A DNA stretch of 14,313 nt from an uncultured Bacilli bacterium (lineage in GTDB: Bacteria; Bacillota_I; Bacilli_A; ML615J-28; CAG-313): assembly GCA_947627685.1 (NCBI GenBank), contig CANQWZ010000027.1, positions 1 through 14,313 on the forward strand, in the 5' to 3' direction. The translations under genes and the position numbers were made by a program. The notes under the pieces were generated by a model. That model had not been told where the DNA came from, ran no database searches, and saw nothing but the letters and a program-made list of their open reading frames with translations. Positions 1-5,959 of the stretch are shown here, piece after piece (positions within the stretch are counted from its first letter, which is position 1; every line of letters begins with the position of its first letter).

Positions 1-45
1 AGCGGATTTACAGTCCGCCGCGTTTAGCCACTTCGCTACCCTCCC
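1..45 (-). tRNA. tRNA-Tyr (GTA), partial, cut by the left window edge
   Basis: On the minus strand the acceptor strand GGGAGGG (45 to 39), the TA at positions 8-9, a D-arm with GTGGCTAAACGC, and the anticodon stem-loop with loop CTGTAAATC are read. The anticodon GTA decodes tyrosine. The sequence closely follows Bacillus tRNA-Tyr. The long variable arm, the T-arm and the 3' end lie outside the window. It has its own promoter just upstream (84-112) and lies about 75 bases downstream of the yabQ stop codon. Confidence 0.93.
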
Positions 46-55
46 ATACTTTCGC

Positions 56-75
56 AACTAGTCTTAACTAGTATT
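56..75. repeat. 10-bp tandem repeat / inverted ACTAGT pair in the tRNA-Tyr leader
   Basis: AACTAGTCTT and AACTAGTATT follow each other directly (9 of 10 identical). As ACTAGT is itself a palindrome, the two copies can also pair as a small hairpin in the 5' leader of the tRNA-Tyr precursor. Its function is unknown; it may be only a relic of local duplication. Confidence 0.5.
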
Positions 76-77
76 GC

Positions 78-139
78 TAAAGTATTATACTACATTTTTT
101 CATCTTTGTAAACTATTATGCTAAATTTTTTCATCTTTG
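78..139. repeat. 31-bp contiguous tandem duplication (two units, 28 of 31 identical)
   Basis: Unit A is 78-108 and unit B is 109-139, directly abutting; they differ at three positions only (82/113, 89/120, 93/124). Unit B contains the last codons and the TAG stop of yabQ plus a few bases beyond. Unit A contains the TATAAT of the tRNA-Tyr promoter, for which unit B has CATAAT. The -35 box (107-112) spans the junction of the two units. Confidence 0.9.
84..112 (-). promoter_or_regulatory. Sigma-A promoter of tRNA-Tyr
   Basis: The minus strand reads TTTACA (112-107), a 17-bp spacer and TATAAT (89-84). The -35 is 5 of 6 to consensus and the -10 is perfect. The same box pair with the same spacing occurs before tilS. 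The expected start of transcription is near 77, giving a leader of about 30 bases before the mature tRNA. Confidence 0.8.
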
Positions 140-582
140 ACTTTGCTTTTTTTAGTAAATAGTTTACTTTTGATAATCTTTTTTTCACGTTTTAAAGCCC
201 TACCTAATGTTTTAAATACGACTTTGGAATATAAAAGGGGCTTTAGTATTTTTATTATTAGTAATAATATTTTTTTTAATACCCTTAAAAGGATCTTTAT
301 TATTTTATTAAAATATTTTTTTAATATTTTTTCGTATATTAAATAGCCTAATATAATAAAAAAGATAAAATAAATTGGTACATAACCATCCATTAAACGA
401 AAACTAAAAAGGAAAGTTATATATATTTGGACTAACCAAAAAATAATTTGTAAAATAATTTTAGTTATTTTTTTAGTTAGTTTCATATTAATTATGGTAA
501 TAATATCTAAGGTTGAAAATAAATATATACCAAATGCCAATAAGTAGAAAATGATATATATTTCTTCTTTAATGGTGTACAT
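121..582 (-). CDS. yabQ: YabQ-like spore cortex membrane protein
   Basis: This 153-residue membrane protein starts with hydrophobic segments at about residues 8-28, 39-64 and 67-86, followed by a very basic hydrophobic tail rich in Lys, Ile and Leu. The stretch IFWLVQIYITFLFSFRLMDG followed by an I/F-rich helix ending GYLIYEKIL matches the core of the YabQ family, where a hydrophobic helix ending in a Glu/Asp-Gly turn is typical. In B. subtilis YabQ is made in the mother cell under sigma-E and is needed for spore cortex formation. Its ATG overlaps the yabP stop (TAATG) and it has no clear ribosome binding site, so translation probably depends on yabP. The neighbouring yabP gene strongly supports the call. 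The usual next gene, divIC, is absent; a tRNA follows. The last codons are part of a 31-bp tandem duplication. Confidence 0.85.
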   Translation of the reverse strand: MYTIKEEIYIIFYLLAFGIYLFSTLDIITIINMKLTKKITKIILQIIFWLVQIYITFLFSFRLMDGYVPIYFIFFIILGYLIYEKILKKYFNKIIKILLRVLKKILLLIIKILKPLLYSKVVFKTLGRALKREKKIIKSKLFTKKSKVKDEKI

Positions 583-866
583 TATTTAAATACTTTACTA
601 AAAAAATTATTTTTTTCCTTTTTGGTTTGTTCAATATACTGAATAACATTAACAGTACCACTTATCCAAAGATTACCATTGTCAGTATCTAATTGTTGCA
701 TTTCTAATTCTTTACCTTTAACAAAAAGCATTCCAAGTTTAGTATCGATTAAAAATTCTTCACTATTTAAGCTTTCTATTTTTTTGATGCCTGAAATTTC
801 TAATCTTTTACGATCTTTTAAAATAACATTTTGACCAGTTACTTGGCTTATTGGTTCACTATTCAT
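582..866 (-). CDS. yabP: YabP, sporulation protein of the YabP/YqfC family
   Basis: The 94-residue protein shows the YabP pattern along its whole length: a basic R-x-x-LEISGIKKIES segment, then EEFLIDTKLGMLFVKGKEL, then a strand pattern ending in ISGTVNVIQYIEQ, and the typical FFSKVFK C-terminus. The all-beta domain of about 80 residues has no catalytic motif. In Bacillus, YabP is produced under sigma-E in the mother cell and is coupled with YabQ, although its exact role is not settled. The start is supported by AGGAGG (complement of 877-882), ten bases before ATG. The gene overlaps yabQ by one base. YqfC is the other family member, but the C-terminus and the yabQ neighbour favour YabP. In Bacillus it follows yabO/rqcP; here rqcP is about 8.5 kb away, also on the minus strand but in a separate operon. 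Confidence 0.9.
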   Translation of the reverse strand: MNSEPISQVTGQNVILKDRKRLEISGIKKIESLNSEEFLIDTKLGMLFVKGKELEMQQLDTDNGNLWISGTVNVIQYIEQTKKEKNNFFSKVFK

Positions 867-949
867 ATTTTATTTTCCTCCTATATGTTAATATATATGC
901 AATTAAAGATGAATTTATTAGTAAATCAATACTTATTTTTTAGAAAATA

Positions 950-958
950 TGTTATAAT
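950..958 (+). promoter_or_regulatory. Extended -10 promoter of the lysS operon
   Basis: TGTTATAAT is a perfect extended -10 (TGn then TATAAT at 953-958). No good -35 box lies 16-18 bases upstream, which is common for extended -10 promoters. Transcription should start near 965, giving a leader of roughly 20 bases, too short for a T-box or riboswitch. Confidence 0.7.
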
Positions 959-987
959 GAAAAAGTATAAAAAATTAGGAGGCCGCT

Positions 988-2478
988 ATGGAAGATACTA
1001 ATCTAACTGAACAAGAAATTGTTCGGCGTAATAAAATGCAAGATTTAATAAATAAAGGGATTGATCCTTTTGGTAGTAAATTTGAACGTAATGCTAGTAC
1101 TAAATCGATCAAAGAACAATATTTTGATAAAACGAAAGAAGAATTAGAAGCATTACATGTTAATGTTTCTTTAGCAGGACGGATTATGACTAAACGTCGT
1201 CAAGGCAAAATTGGTTTTATGCATATTCAAGATCGTTATGGACAACTACAAATTTTCTTAAGATTTGACGTGTTAGGTGAAGAACAATACGAACTTTACA
1301 AAGTTTCCGATATTGGTGATATTGTTGGTATTAGTGGTGAAGTGATGAAAACCCAAACTGGTGAATTAAGCGTTAGAGCTTTTACTTATACCCATTTAAC
1401 TAAGGCTTTAAAACCTTTACCTGAAAAGTTTCATGGCCTTCAAGATAAGGAAGAAGCAAGAAGAAAAAGATACCTTGATTTAATCATGAATGATGAAGCA
1501 AGAAAGATTGCTTTCACAAGACCTAAAATTATTCGTGGTATTCAAGAGTATTTAGATTCAAGAGGCTTTGTTGAGGTAGAAACACCGGTTTTAAATCCTA
1601 TTCTTGGTGGTGCTGCAGCACGTCCTTTTATTACTCATCATAATGCGCTAGATATGAATTTTTATTTAAGAATTGCTACCGAACTTTATCTTAAACGCTT
1701 AATTGTAGGTGGTATGGAAGCCGTTTATGAAATCGGACGTTTATTTAGAAATGAAGGTATGGATGCAACCCATAATCCTGAATTTACTACTGTTGAGGCT
1801 TATCTTGCTTATGGGGATTTATCAGATATGATGAAGCTTGTTGAAGAATTAATAAGCACGCTTGCTGAAAAAATCTATGGTACTACTGAAATTACTTATT
1901 GTGGAAAAGATATTTCTTTAAAAGCCCCTTTCAAAAGAATTCATATGGTAGATGCTATTAAAGAACAAACCGGTATTGATTTTTTTAACATCACTTCTTT
2001 AGATGAGGCTTTAAGACTTGCCAAAGAGCATCATATTGAAGTACCTAAACATCAACAAACAGTTGGTCATATCATTAATTTGTTCTTTGAAGAATATGTT
2101 GAAAAGACCTTAATTCAACCTACTATTTTATATGGTCACCCTATTGAAATTAGCCCTTTAACTAAAAAGAATAAAGATAATCCGCGCTTTACTGATCGTT
2201 TTGAACTCTTTATTAATGGTAAAGAATATGCTAATGCATATACTGAATTAAATGATCCTATTGATCAAAAAGAACGTTTCGCTATGCAATTAAAAGAACG
2301 TGAACTCGGTAATGATGAAGCAAATGATATGGATAATGACTTTATTGAAGCTTTAGAATATGGTATGCCACCTACTGGCGGAATTGGTATTGGTATTGAT
2401 CGTCTTGTAATGCTACTTACAGGAACTGATACTATTAGAGATGTATTATTATTTCCACATATGCGTAATAAACAATAA
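988..2478 (+). CDS. lysS: Lysyl-tRNA synthetase, class II
   Basis: LysS activates lysine with ATP and charges tRNA-Lys in the cytoplasm. The 496-residue length is normal. An OB-fold anticodon-binding domain covers about residues 55-140, with GRIMTKR and GKIGFMHIQD typical of LysS. The class II catalytic domain follows: motif 1 around GFVEVETPVL (193-202), motif 2 FRNEGMDATHNPEFT (253-267) and motif 3 GIGIDRLVM (467-475). The substrate-binding segments GKEYANAYTELNDP and RYLDLI are also present. ATG at 988 follows TAGGAGG by five bases. It is the first gene of an operon with the hydrolase gene 17 bases downstream, and it is divergent from yabP. The short leader shows no T-box. In B. subtilis lysS lies in the same chromosomal region as yabO, tilS, ftsH and hslO. 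No Trp codon is used. Confidence 0.98.
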   Translation: MEDTNLTEQEIVRRNKMQDLINKGIDPFGSKFERNASTKSIKEQYFDKTKEELEALHVNVSLAGRIMTKRRQGKIGFMHIQDRYGQLQIFLRFDVLGEEQYELYKVSDIGDIVGISGEVMKTQTGELSVRAFTYTHLTKALKPLPEKFHGLQDKEEARRKRYLDLIMNDEARKIAFTRPKIIRGIQEYLDSRGFVEVETPVLNPILGGAAARPFITHHNALDMNFYLRIATELYLKRLIVGGMEAVYEIGRLFRNEGMDATHNPEFTTVEAYLAYGDLSDMMKLVEELISTLAEKIYGTTEITYCGKDISLKAPFKRIHMVDAIKEQTGIDFFNITSLDEALRLAKEHHIEVPKHQQTVGHIINLFFEEYVEKTLIQPTILYGHPIEISPLTKKNKDNPRFTDRFELFINGKEYANAYTELNDPIDQKERFAMQLKERELGNDEANDMDNDFIEALEYGMPPTGGIGIGIDRLVMLLTGTDTIRDVLLFPHMRNKQ

Positions 2479-2495
2479 TTAAGGAAGTACTTTTT

Positions 2496-3311
2496 ATGGA
2501 TTACTTTAAGAGTTTTAAAATTAATGACCATATATATCAAATTAAAGATGCCATGGGCGTTTTAATGACTTTAATAATTGGCGATAAATTAGCTCTTTTA
2601 CTTGATACAGGTTATGGTATTTATGATATTAAAGCCTATATATCTACTATTACCGATAAGCCTTTAATTGTCGTTGCAAGTCATGGTCATATGGATCATA
2701 CAGGTGGTAATTATCTATTTGATTGTGTATATATAAGTAAATTAGACGAACCATTATGTATATTACATAACAGTCCTGCATGGCGAAAAAGAGTTTTAAA
2801 TAATGCTAAAAAAGCAAATTTAATTACTGATGATTTTGATGAGGCAAGTTTTATAAATAAAGGCGCAGGACATCTTAAAATACTAGAAGATAATACCTGT
2901 TTTGATCTTGGCACTATCAAATGCCACGCAGTTAAGATGGAAGGCCACACTAAAGGTAGTATTGGTCTTTTGATTGAAAACGATAAAATGCTAGCTGTAG
3001 CTGATGCAACATGTCCATTTGTTTGGCTCTTTTTAGAAGAATCTTGTTCAGTTAAAACATATATAAAGATGTTAGAACGTATCATTAAACTAGACTTTGA
3101 TTATATTCTTTTGGGCCATGGTAAGGGAGAGGCTTTACCTAGAAATAAGGTTTATGATTTTCTTAAATGTGCAAAAGAACTTACGTTAAACGAATCTGTT
3201 AAAGTTAGTTTCCATGATTTTGAAGATTTAAATAGTTATTGTTACACAAAAGGCAAAATGTATGATCAAAACGATGTTGGTATTGTTTTTGATCCTAATA
3301 AAGTAGATTAA
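2496..3311 (+). CDS. Metallo-beta-lactamase-fold hydrolase
   Basis: This 271-residue protein has the full metal-binding set of the metallo-beta-lactamase superfamily: SHGHMDHTGG (His63, His65, Asp67, His68), His151 in EGHTKGS, Asp170 in VADA and His208 in LLGHG. The core is about residues 10-215; the remaining 55 residues are an extension without a recognised domain. Two metal ions in a hydrolytic site are expected, most likely acting on an ester, thioester or phosphoester; the substrate cannot be told. It lacks the extra beta-CASP domain of RNases J, and its length argues against glyoxalase II. AAGGAAG lies before the ATG, and it is transcribed with lysS. The operon link with lysS does not by itself give a function. 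Seven cysteines are a fairly high number for a small cytoplasmic protein. Confidence 0.88.
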   Translation: MDYFKSFKINDHIYQIKDAMGVLMTLIIGDKLALLLDTGYGIYDIKAYISTITDKPLIVVASHGHMDHTGGNYLFDCVYISKLDEPLCILHNSPAWRKRVLNNAKKANLITDDFDEASFINKGAGHLKILEDNTCFDLGTIKCHAVKMEGHTKGSIGLLIENDKMLAVADATCPFVWLFLEESCSVKTYIKMLERIIKLDFDYILLGHGKGEALPRNKVYDFLKCAKELTLNESVKVSFHDFEDLNSYCYTKGKMYDQNDVGIVFDPNKVD

Positions 3312-3315
3312 TATA

Positions 3316-3350
3316 AAAAAATTAGGTATTCTTTTGATACCTAATTTTTT
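3316..3350. terminator. Bidirectional terminator between two convergent genes
   Basis: A perfect 14-bp stem (3316-3329 with 3337-3350) encloses a 7-base loop. The outer six pairs are A-T, so the hairpin ends in a run of U on either strand. It ends the lysS-hydrolase transcript and the opposing unknown gene, whose TAA stop (3349-3351) it overlaps. Confidence 0.9.
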
Positions 3351-3888
3351 ATTCTATTTCTAATTCCTCAGTTATTAATCTAAAAACATTATAAACCGGT
3401 TTATAACTATCACCATCTATTTTCAAATCATCAATAGTAGCTTCAATCTCATTAATATCAACTTCACTATAAGGCTTTTTGTTTGCTAAAATGCCATCTA
3501 TTTTATACATCAAATCATTTAGAACTTTTTGACTATCATCGTTTATTAACTCTTGAACACGAAGATGCTCTTTAAAATCCTCAATATATATAGAATATAG
3601 CATTAATTCGGAATAATAATTAAAAGTATCCATATTTTGATCAAAATACTCTACATAATATGTTTTTAGATCACCTAAAACATTAGCTAAATAGCCAAAG
3701 CCTATTTCGAATATTTCTTGTAAGTCTTCATCAATTTTAGTATTTTGGGCTTGTAATCTATATATATAATCAGTAACTTTTATTACATCAGAAAGCGCAT
3801 AATAAACAGCACTATTTGTGCTTATCATTTTTTCGATTAATTCTTGATGTTCACCTAGGTAACTAGTATAATCTTCATAAATGTTCAT
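3349..3888 (-). CDS. Unrecognised Tyr-rich acidic helical protein
   Basis: I do not recognise this 179-residue protein. It appears wholly alpha-helical, acidic and soluble: it has no signal peptide, no membrane segment, no Cys and no Trp, but 19 Tyr (about 11 percent), including the YY pairs in VYYAL, TYYVEY and NYYSEL. The pattern suggests a helical bundle, possibly a structural or partner-binding protein. No catalytic motif is visible. The gene stands alone between the terminator at 3316-3350 and a perfect consensus promoter (3916-3944). TGAGG (complement of 3896-3900) lies seven bases before the ATG. Codon use and base composition resemble the neighbours, so recent transfer is not suggested. 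The protein is similar in size to the unknown gene at 8216-8752, but I see no convincing sequence likeness. Confidence 0.8.
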   Translation of the reverse strand: MNIYEDYTSYLGEHQELIEKMISTNSAVYYALSDVIKVTDYIYRLQAQNTKIDEDLQEIFEIGFGYLANVLGDLKTYYVEYFDQNMDTFNYYSELMLYSIYIEDFKEHLRVQELINDDSQKVLNDLMYKIDGILANKKPYSEVDINEIEATIDDLKIDGDSYKPVYNVFRLITEELEIE

Positions 3889-3915
3889 AAATATACCTCA
3901 TTGCTATTATTTATT

Positions 3916-3944
3916 ATTATAATTATTATATATCATTTTGTCAA
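3916..3944 (-). promoter_or_regulatory. Perfect consensus sigma-A promoter of the Tyr-rich gene
   Basis: The minus strand reads TTGACA (3944-3939), exactly 17 bases, then TATAAT (3921-3916). All 12 positions match consensus. The leader to the ATG would be about 20 bases. This is the strongest-looking promoter in the window. Confidence 0.85.
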
Positions 3945-4003
3945 ATATTACAAATTAAAACTAATTATTTTTATGTAATAAATCATTAATTTTAACAATT
4001 ATG

Positions 4004-4012
4004 TGTTATACT
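4004..4012 (+). promoter_or_regulatory. Extended -10 promoter of hslO
   Basis: TGTTATACT is an extended -10 (TGn plus TATACT, 5 of 6). No clear -35 is present. Transcription is expected near 4019, so the mRNA may begin almost at the Shine-Dalgarno site (AGAGGTGA, 4019-4026), giving an unusually short leader of about 12 bases. Confidence 0.6.
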
Positions 4013-4030
4013 AATAATAGAGGTGATTTT

Positions 4031-4912
4031 ATGAATGATGTGGTTATAAAAGCATTGGCTTACAATAAAACGGTTAGAATATATGCTACTAGTACTACTA
4101 ATACTTTAAATGCAATCGGTAAAAGATTATCTTATTACCCTAGTGCACTAGATGCTATGGGGCGCGTTTTAAGTATGGGAGCAATGATGGGAGCAATGTT
4201 AAAACGTGAAGAAACTATTACCTTAAAAGTTGAAGGTGATGGTCCTATTGGTAAAATAATTGTTGATAGTGATGCACATGGTAATATTAGAGGTTATTGT
4301 GATAATCCGCATTGTCATTTTGAATATAATGATTTCCGTTTGAACGCAAAAGAAACCGTTGGTAAAACAGGTTTTATTAGTGTCATTAAAGATCTAAAAT
4401 TAAAAGAACCTTTTATTGGTTCAACACCTATTATTAGTGGCGAAATAGCTGAAGACTTTGCTTACTACTTTCAAGTAAGTGAACAAGTGCCATCTGCTGT
4501 TGGTTTAGGTGTACTTGTAGATCCCAAAAACACAGCTCTTGCTAGTGGCGGATTCATTATCCAAGTTATGCCAGATACCCCAGATGAGGTAATAACTAAA
4601 ATTGAAGAAAAGTTAAAAATAATACCATCAGTTTCCGAAATGTTATCAAGTGGTTATACTGCCAAAGATATTATTTATAATATCGGTGATGATATCGAAA
4701 TATTAGATGAAATAAAAGTTAAATTTAGTTGTAATTGTTCAAAAGAACGTTTTGCAAAAGGCATTATTTCTCTTGGCACTGATGAAATTAAAGAAATGAT
4801 TGATGAGAATAAAACCCAAGAGGCTATTTGCCATTTTTGTGGCAATAAATATTATTTTACCAAGAATGATTTAAATGCCTTATATGATATAGCAAAGGAG
4901 AAAAAAGCTTAA
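4031..4912 (+). CDS. hslO: Hsp33, redox-regulated chaperone
   Basis: Hsp33 is a cytoplasmic holdase switched on by oxidation: four cysteines bind zinc when reduced and form disulfides under oxidative stress. All four are present as CNC (Cys234, Cys236) and CHFC (Cys267, Cys270) in the C-terminal domain. The N-terminal domain carries family marks such as GDGPIGKIIVDSDAHGNIRGY and the central PSAVGLGVLVD. The start at 4031 (293 residues, normal length) is chosen because AGAGGTGA lies just before it; the in-frame ATG at 4001 sits inside the promoter and would lack a ribosome binding site. Unusually, the N-terminal domain has two more cysteines, Cys90 and Cys95 (GYCDNPHCHF), where Bacillus has Val. 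The M42 peptidase gene follows after one base, so the two are co-transcribed. In Bacillus hslO lies next to ftsH; here it is elsewhere and on the other strand. Confidence 0.95.
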   Translation: MNDVVIKALAYNKTVRIYATSTTNTLNAIGKRLSYYPSALDAMGRVLSMGAMMGAMLKREETITLKVEGDGPIGKIIVDSDAHGNIRGYCDNPHCHFEYNDFRLNAKETVGKTGFISVIKDLKLKEPFIGSTPIISGEIAEDFAYYFQVSEQVPSAVGLGVLVDPKNTALASGGFIIQVMPDTPDEVITKIEEKLKIIPSVSEMLSSGYTAKDIIYNIGDDIEILDEIKVKFSCNCSKERFAKGIISLGTDEIKEMIDENKTQEAICHFCGNKYYFTKNDLNALYDIAKEKKA

Positions 4913-4913
4913 A

Positions 4914-5924
4914 ATGGATATAAAATTATTAGAAAAATTAACTTCTTTTGGTAGCCCAAGTGGTTATACTACTAATATAATTAAATTTATAAATGATTAT
5001 TTAGTTAGTTTAGGATATATGCCTTTTACTAATCAAAAAGGTAATTTATATGTTAAAGTATCAGGTGATAATGATTATACAATAGCCCTAAGTGCCCATG
5101 TTGATACTTTAGGTTTGATGGTTAGACAAATTGATAATGATGGTAAAATTATGTTTACCCAAATTGGAGGGCCTATTTTAAATACCTATGATGGAGAATA
5201 TTGCAAAATACATACTAGGGATGGTAAAGTTTATACGGGAACTATTTTATCAACTTCACCTAGTGCTCATGTATATGTAGATGCAAGAACAAAAGAAAGA
5301 AATTGCGATAACATGTATATTCGTATTGATGAAGTGGTATATACTAAAGCTGATGTTTTAAAATTAGGTATTAATAATGGCGATTTTATTACCATTGATC
5401 CTAAATTTACTTATACTAAAACGGGTTTTATTAAGACTAGATTTTTGGATGATTTAGCTAGTGCTTTTTTATTGTTAGAATTATTAAAGGAAATAAAAAC
5501 CTATAATTTGCAACTACCTAATAATTTATTATTTGCCTTTACTACTTATGAAGAAGTAGGACATGGAGCAGCTAGTTTACCTGATGTAAATGAAATACTT
5601 GTAGTTGATATGGGCTGTATTGGTAATGGCTTAAATTGTACTGAAGAAATGGTATCTATTTGTGCTAAAGACTCATCTGGACCTTATGATTATAACATGA
5701 CCTCAAAATTAATAGACCTTGCGAAAAAACATAATCTATCTTATGCCATAGATGTTTACCCTTTTTATTCTTCTGATGGATCTGCTGCCTTAAAAGGCGG
5801 TAATGATGTAAAATGTGCTCTTATTGGTGCTGGTATTCATGCATCTCATGGTATGGAAAGAACCCATATTAATGGTCTAAAAAATACTTACGAATTAATT
5901 AAATTATATATTGGACAAAAGTAA
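4914..5924 (+). CDS. M42-family metallo-aminopeptidase
   Basis: The 336-residue protein has the order of metal and catalytic residues found in clan MH, family M42 (glutamyl aminopeptidase/PepA-like): His62 and Asp64 in AHVDTLG, Asp179/Asp180 in RFLDDLAS, the catalytic pair Glu213-Glu214 in TYEEVGHGAA, Asp232 in VVDMG, and His312 within HASHGMERTH near the end. The PDZ-like dodecamer insert domain typical of M42 fits about residues 70-165. Such enzymes form large tetrahedral particles and trim peptides from the N-terminus in the cytoplasm. Some M42 relatives are cellulases by annotation only. The motif AHVDTLG differs from the more usual AHxDEIG, so specificity may differ. The ATG is one base after the hslO stop, with AAAGGAG inside the hslO end. 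Pairing with Hsp33 suggests a protein turnover role, which is an inference. Confidence 0.92.
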   Translation: MDIKLLEKLTSFGSPSGYTTNIIKFINDYLVSLGYMPFTNQKGNLYVKVSGDNDYTIALSAHVDTLGLMVRQIDNDGKIMFTQIGGPILNTYDGEYCKIHTRDGKVYTGTILSTSPSAHVYVDARTKERNCDNMYIRIDEVVYTKADVLKLGINNGDFITIDPKFTYTKTGFIKTRFLDDLASAFLLLELLKEIKTYNLQLPNNLLFAFTTYEEVGHGAASLPDVNEILVVDMGCIGNGLNCTEEMVSICAKDSSGPYDYNMTSKLIDLAKKHNLSYAIDVYPFYSSDGSAALKGGNDVKCALIGAGIHASHGMERTHINGLKNTYELIKLYIGQK

Positions 5925-5959
5925 AAGAGTGTGTAATGGCACACCCTTTTAGTTTTTTT
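5923..5959. terminator. Bidirectional terminator between M42 peptidase and surface lipoprotein
   Basis: The arms 5923-5933 and 5940-5950 form an 11-bp stem with one mismatch and a 6-base loop, followed by seven T (5953-5959) on the plus strand. The A-rich base of the stem gives a weaker U tract on the minus strand. It overlaps the stop codons of both convergent genes. Confidence 0.85.

Noticed and set aside
137..346. Plus-strand open frame of 69 codons inside yabQ
   Set aside because: It lies opposite a well supported gene, has no ribosome binding site, and its composition is explained by the complement of an Ile/Lys-rich membrane protein.
867..925. Possible sigma-E promoter before yabP (GCATATATAT near 891-900, complement)
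   Set aside because: The -10-like CATATATA matches only about 5 of 8 sigma-E positions and the best -35-like site (TTCATCTT) is too close. The region is so AT-rich that such matches arise by chance.
905..987. T-box or other riboswitch before lysS
   Set aside because: The predicted leader is about 20 bases, with no T-box sequence and no terminator hairpin before the start codon.
4001..4030. Earlier ATG start for hslO giving ten extra residues
   Set aside because: This ATG lies within the promoter -10 region and has no ribosome binding site, whereas 4031 is preceded by AGAGGTGA and begins the normal Hsp33 N-terminus.
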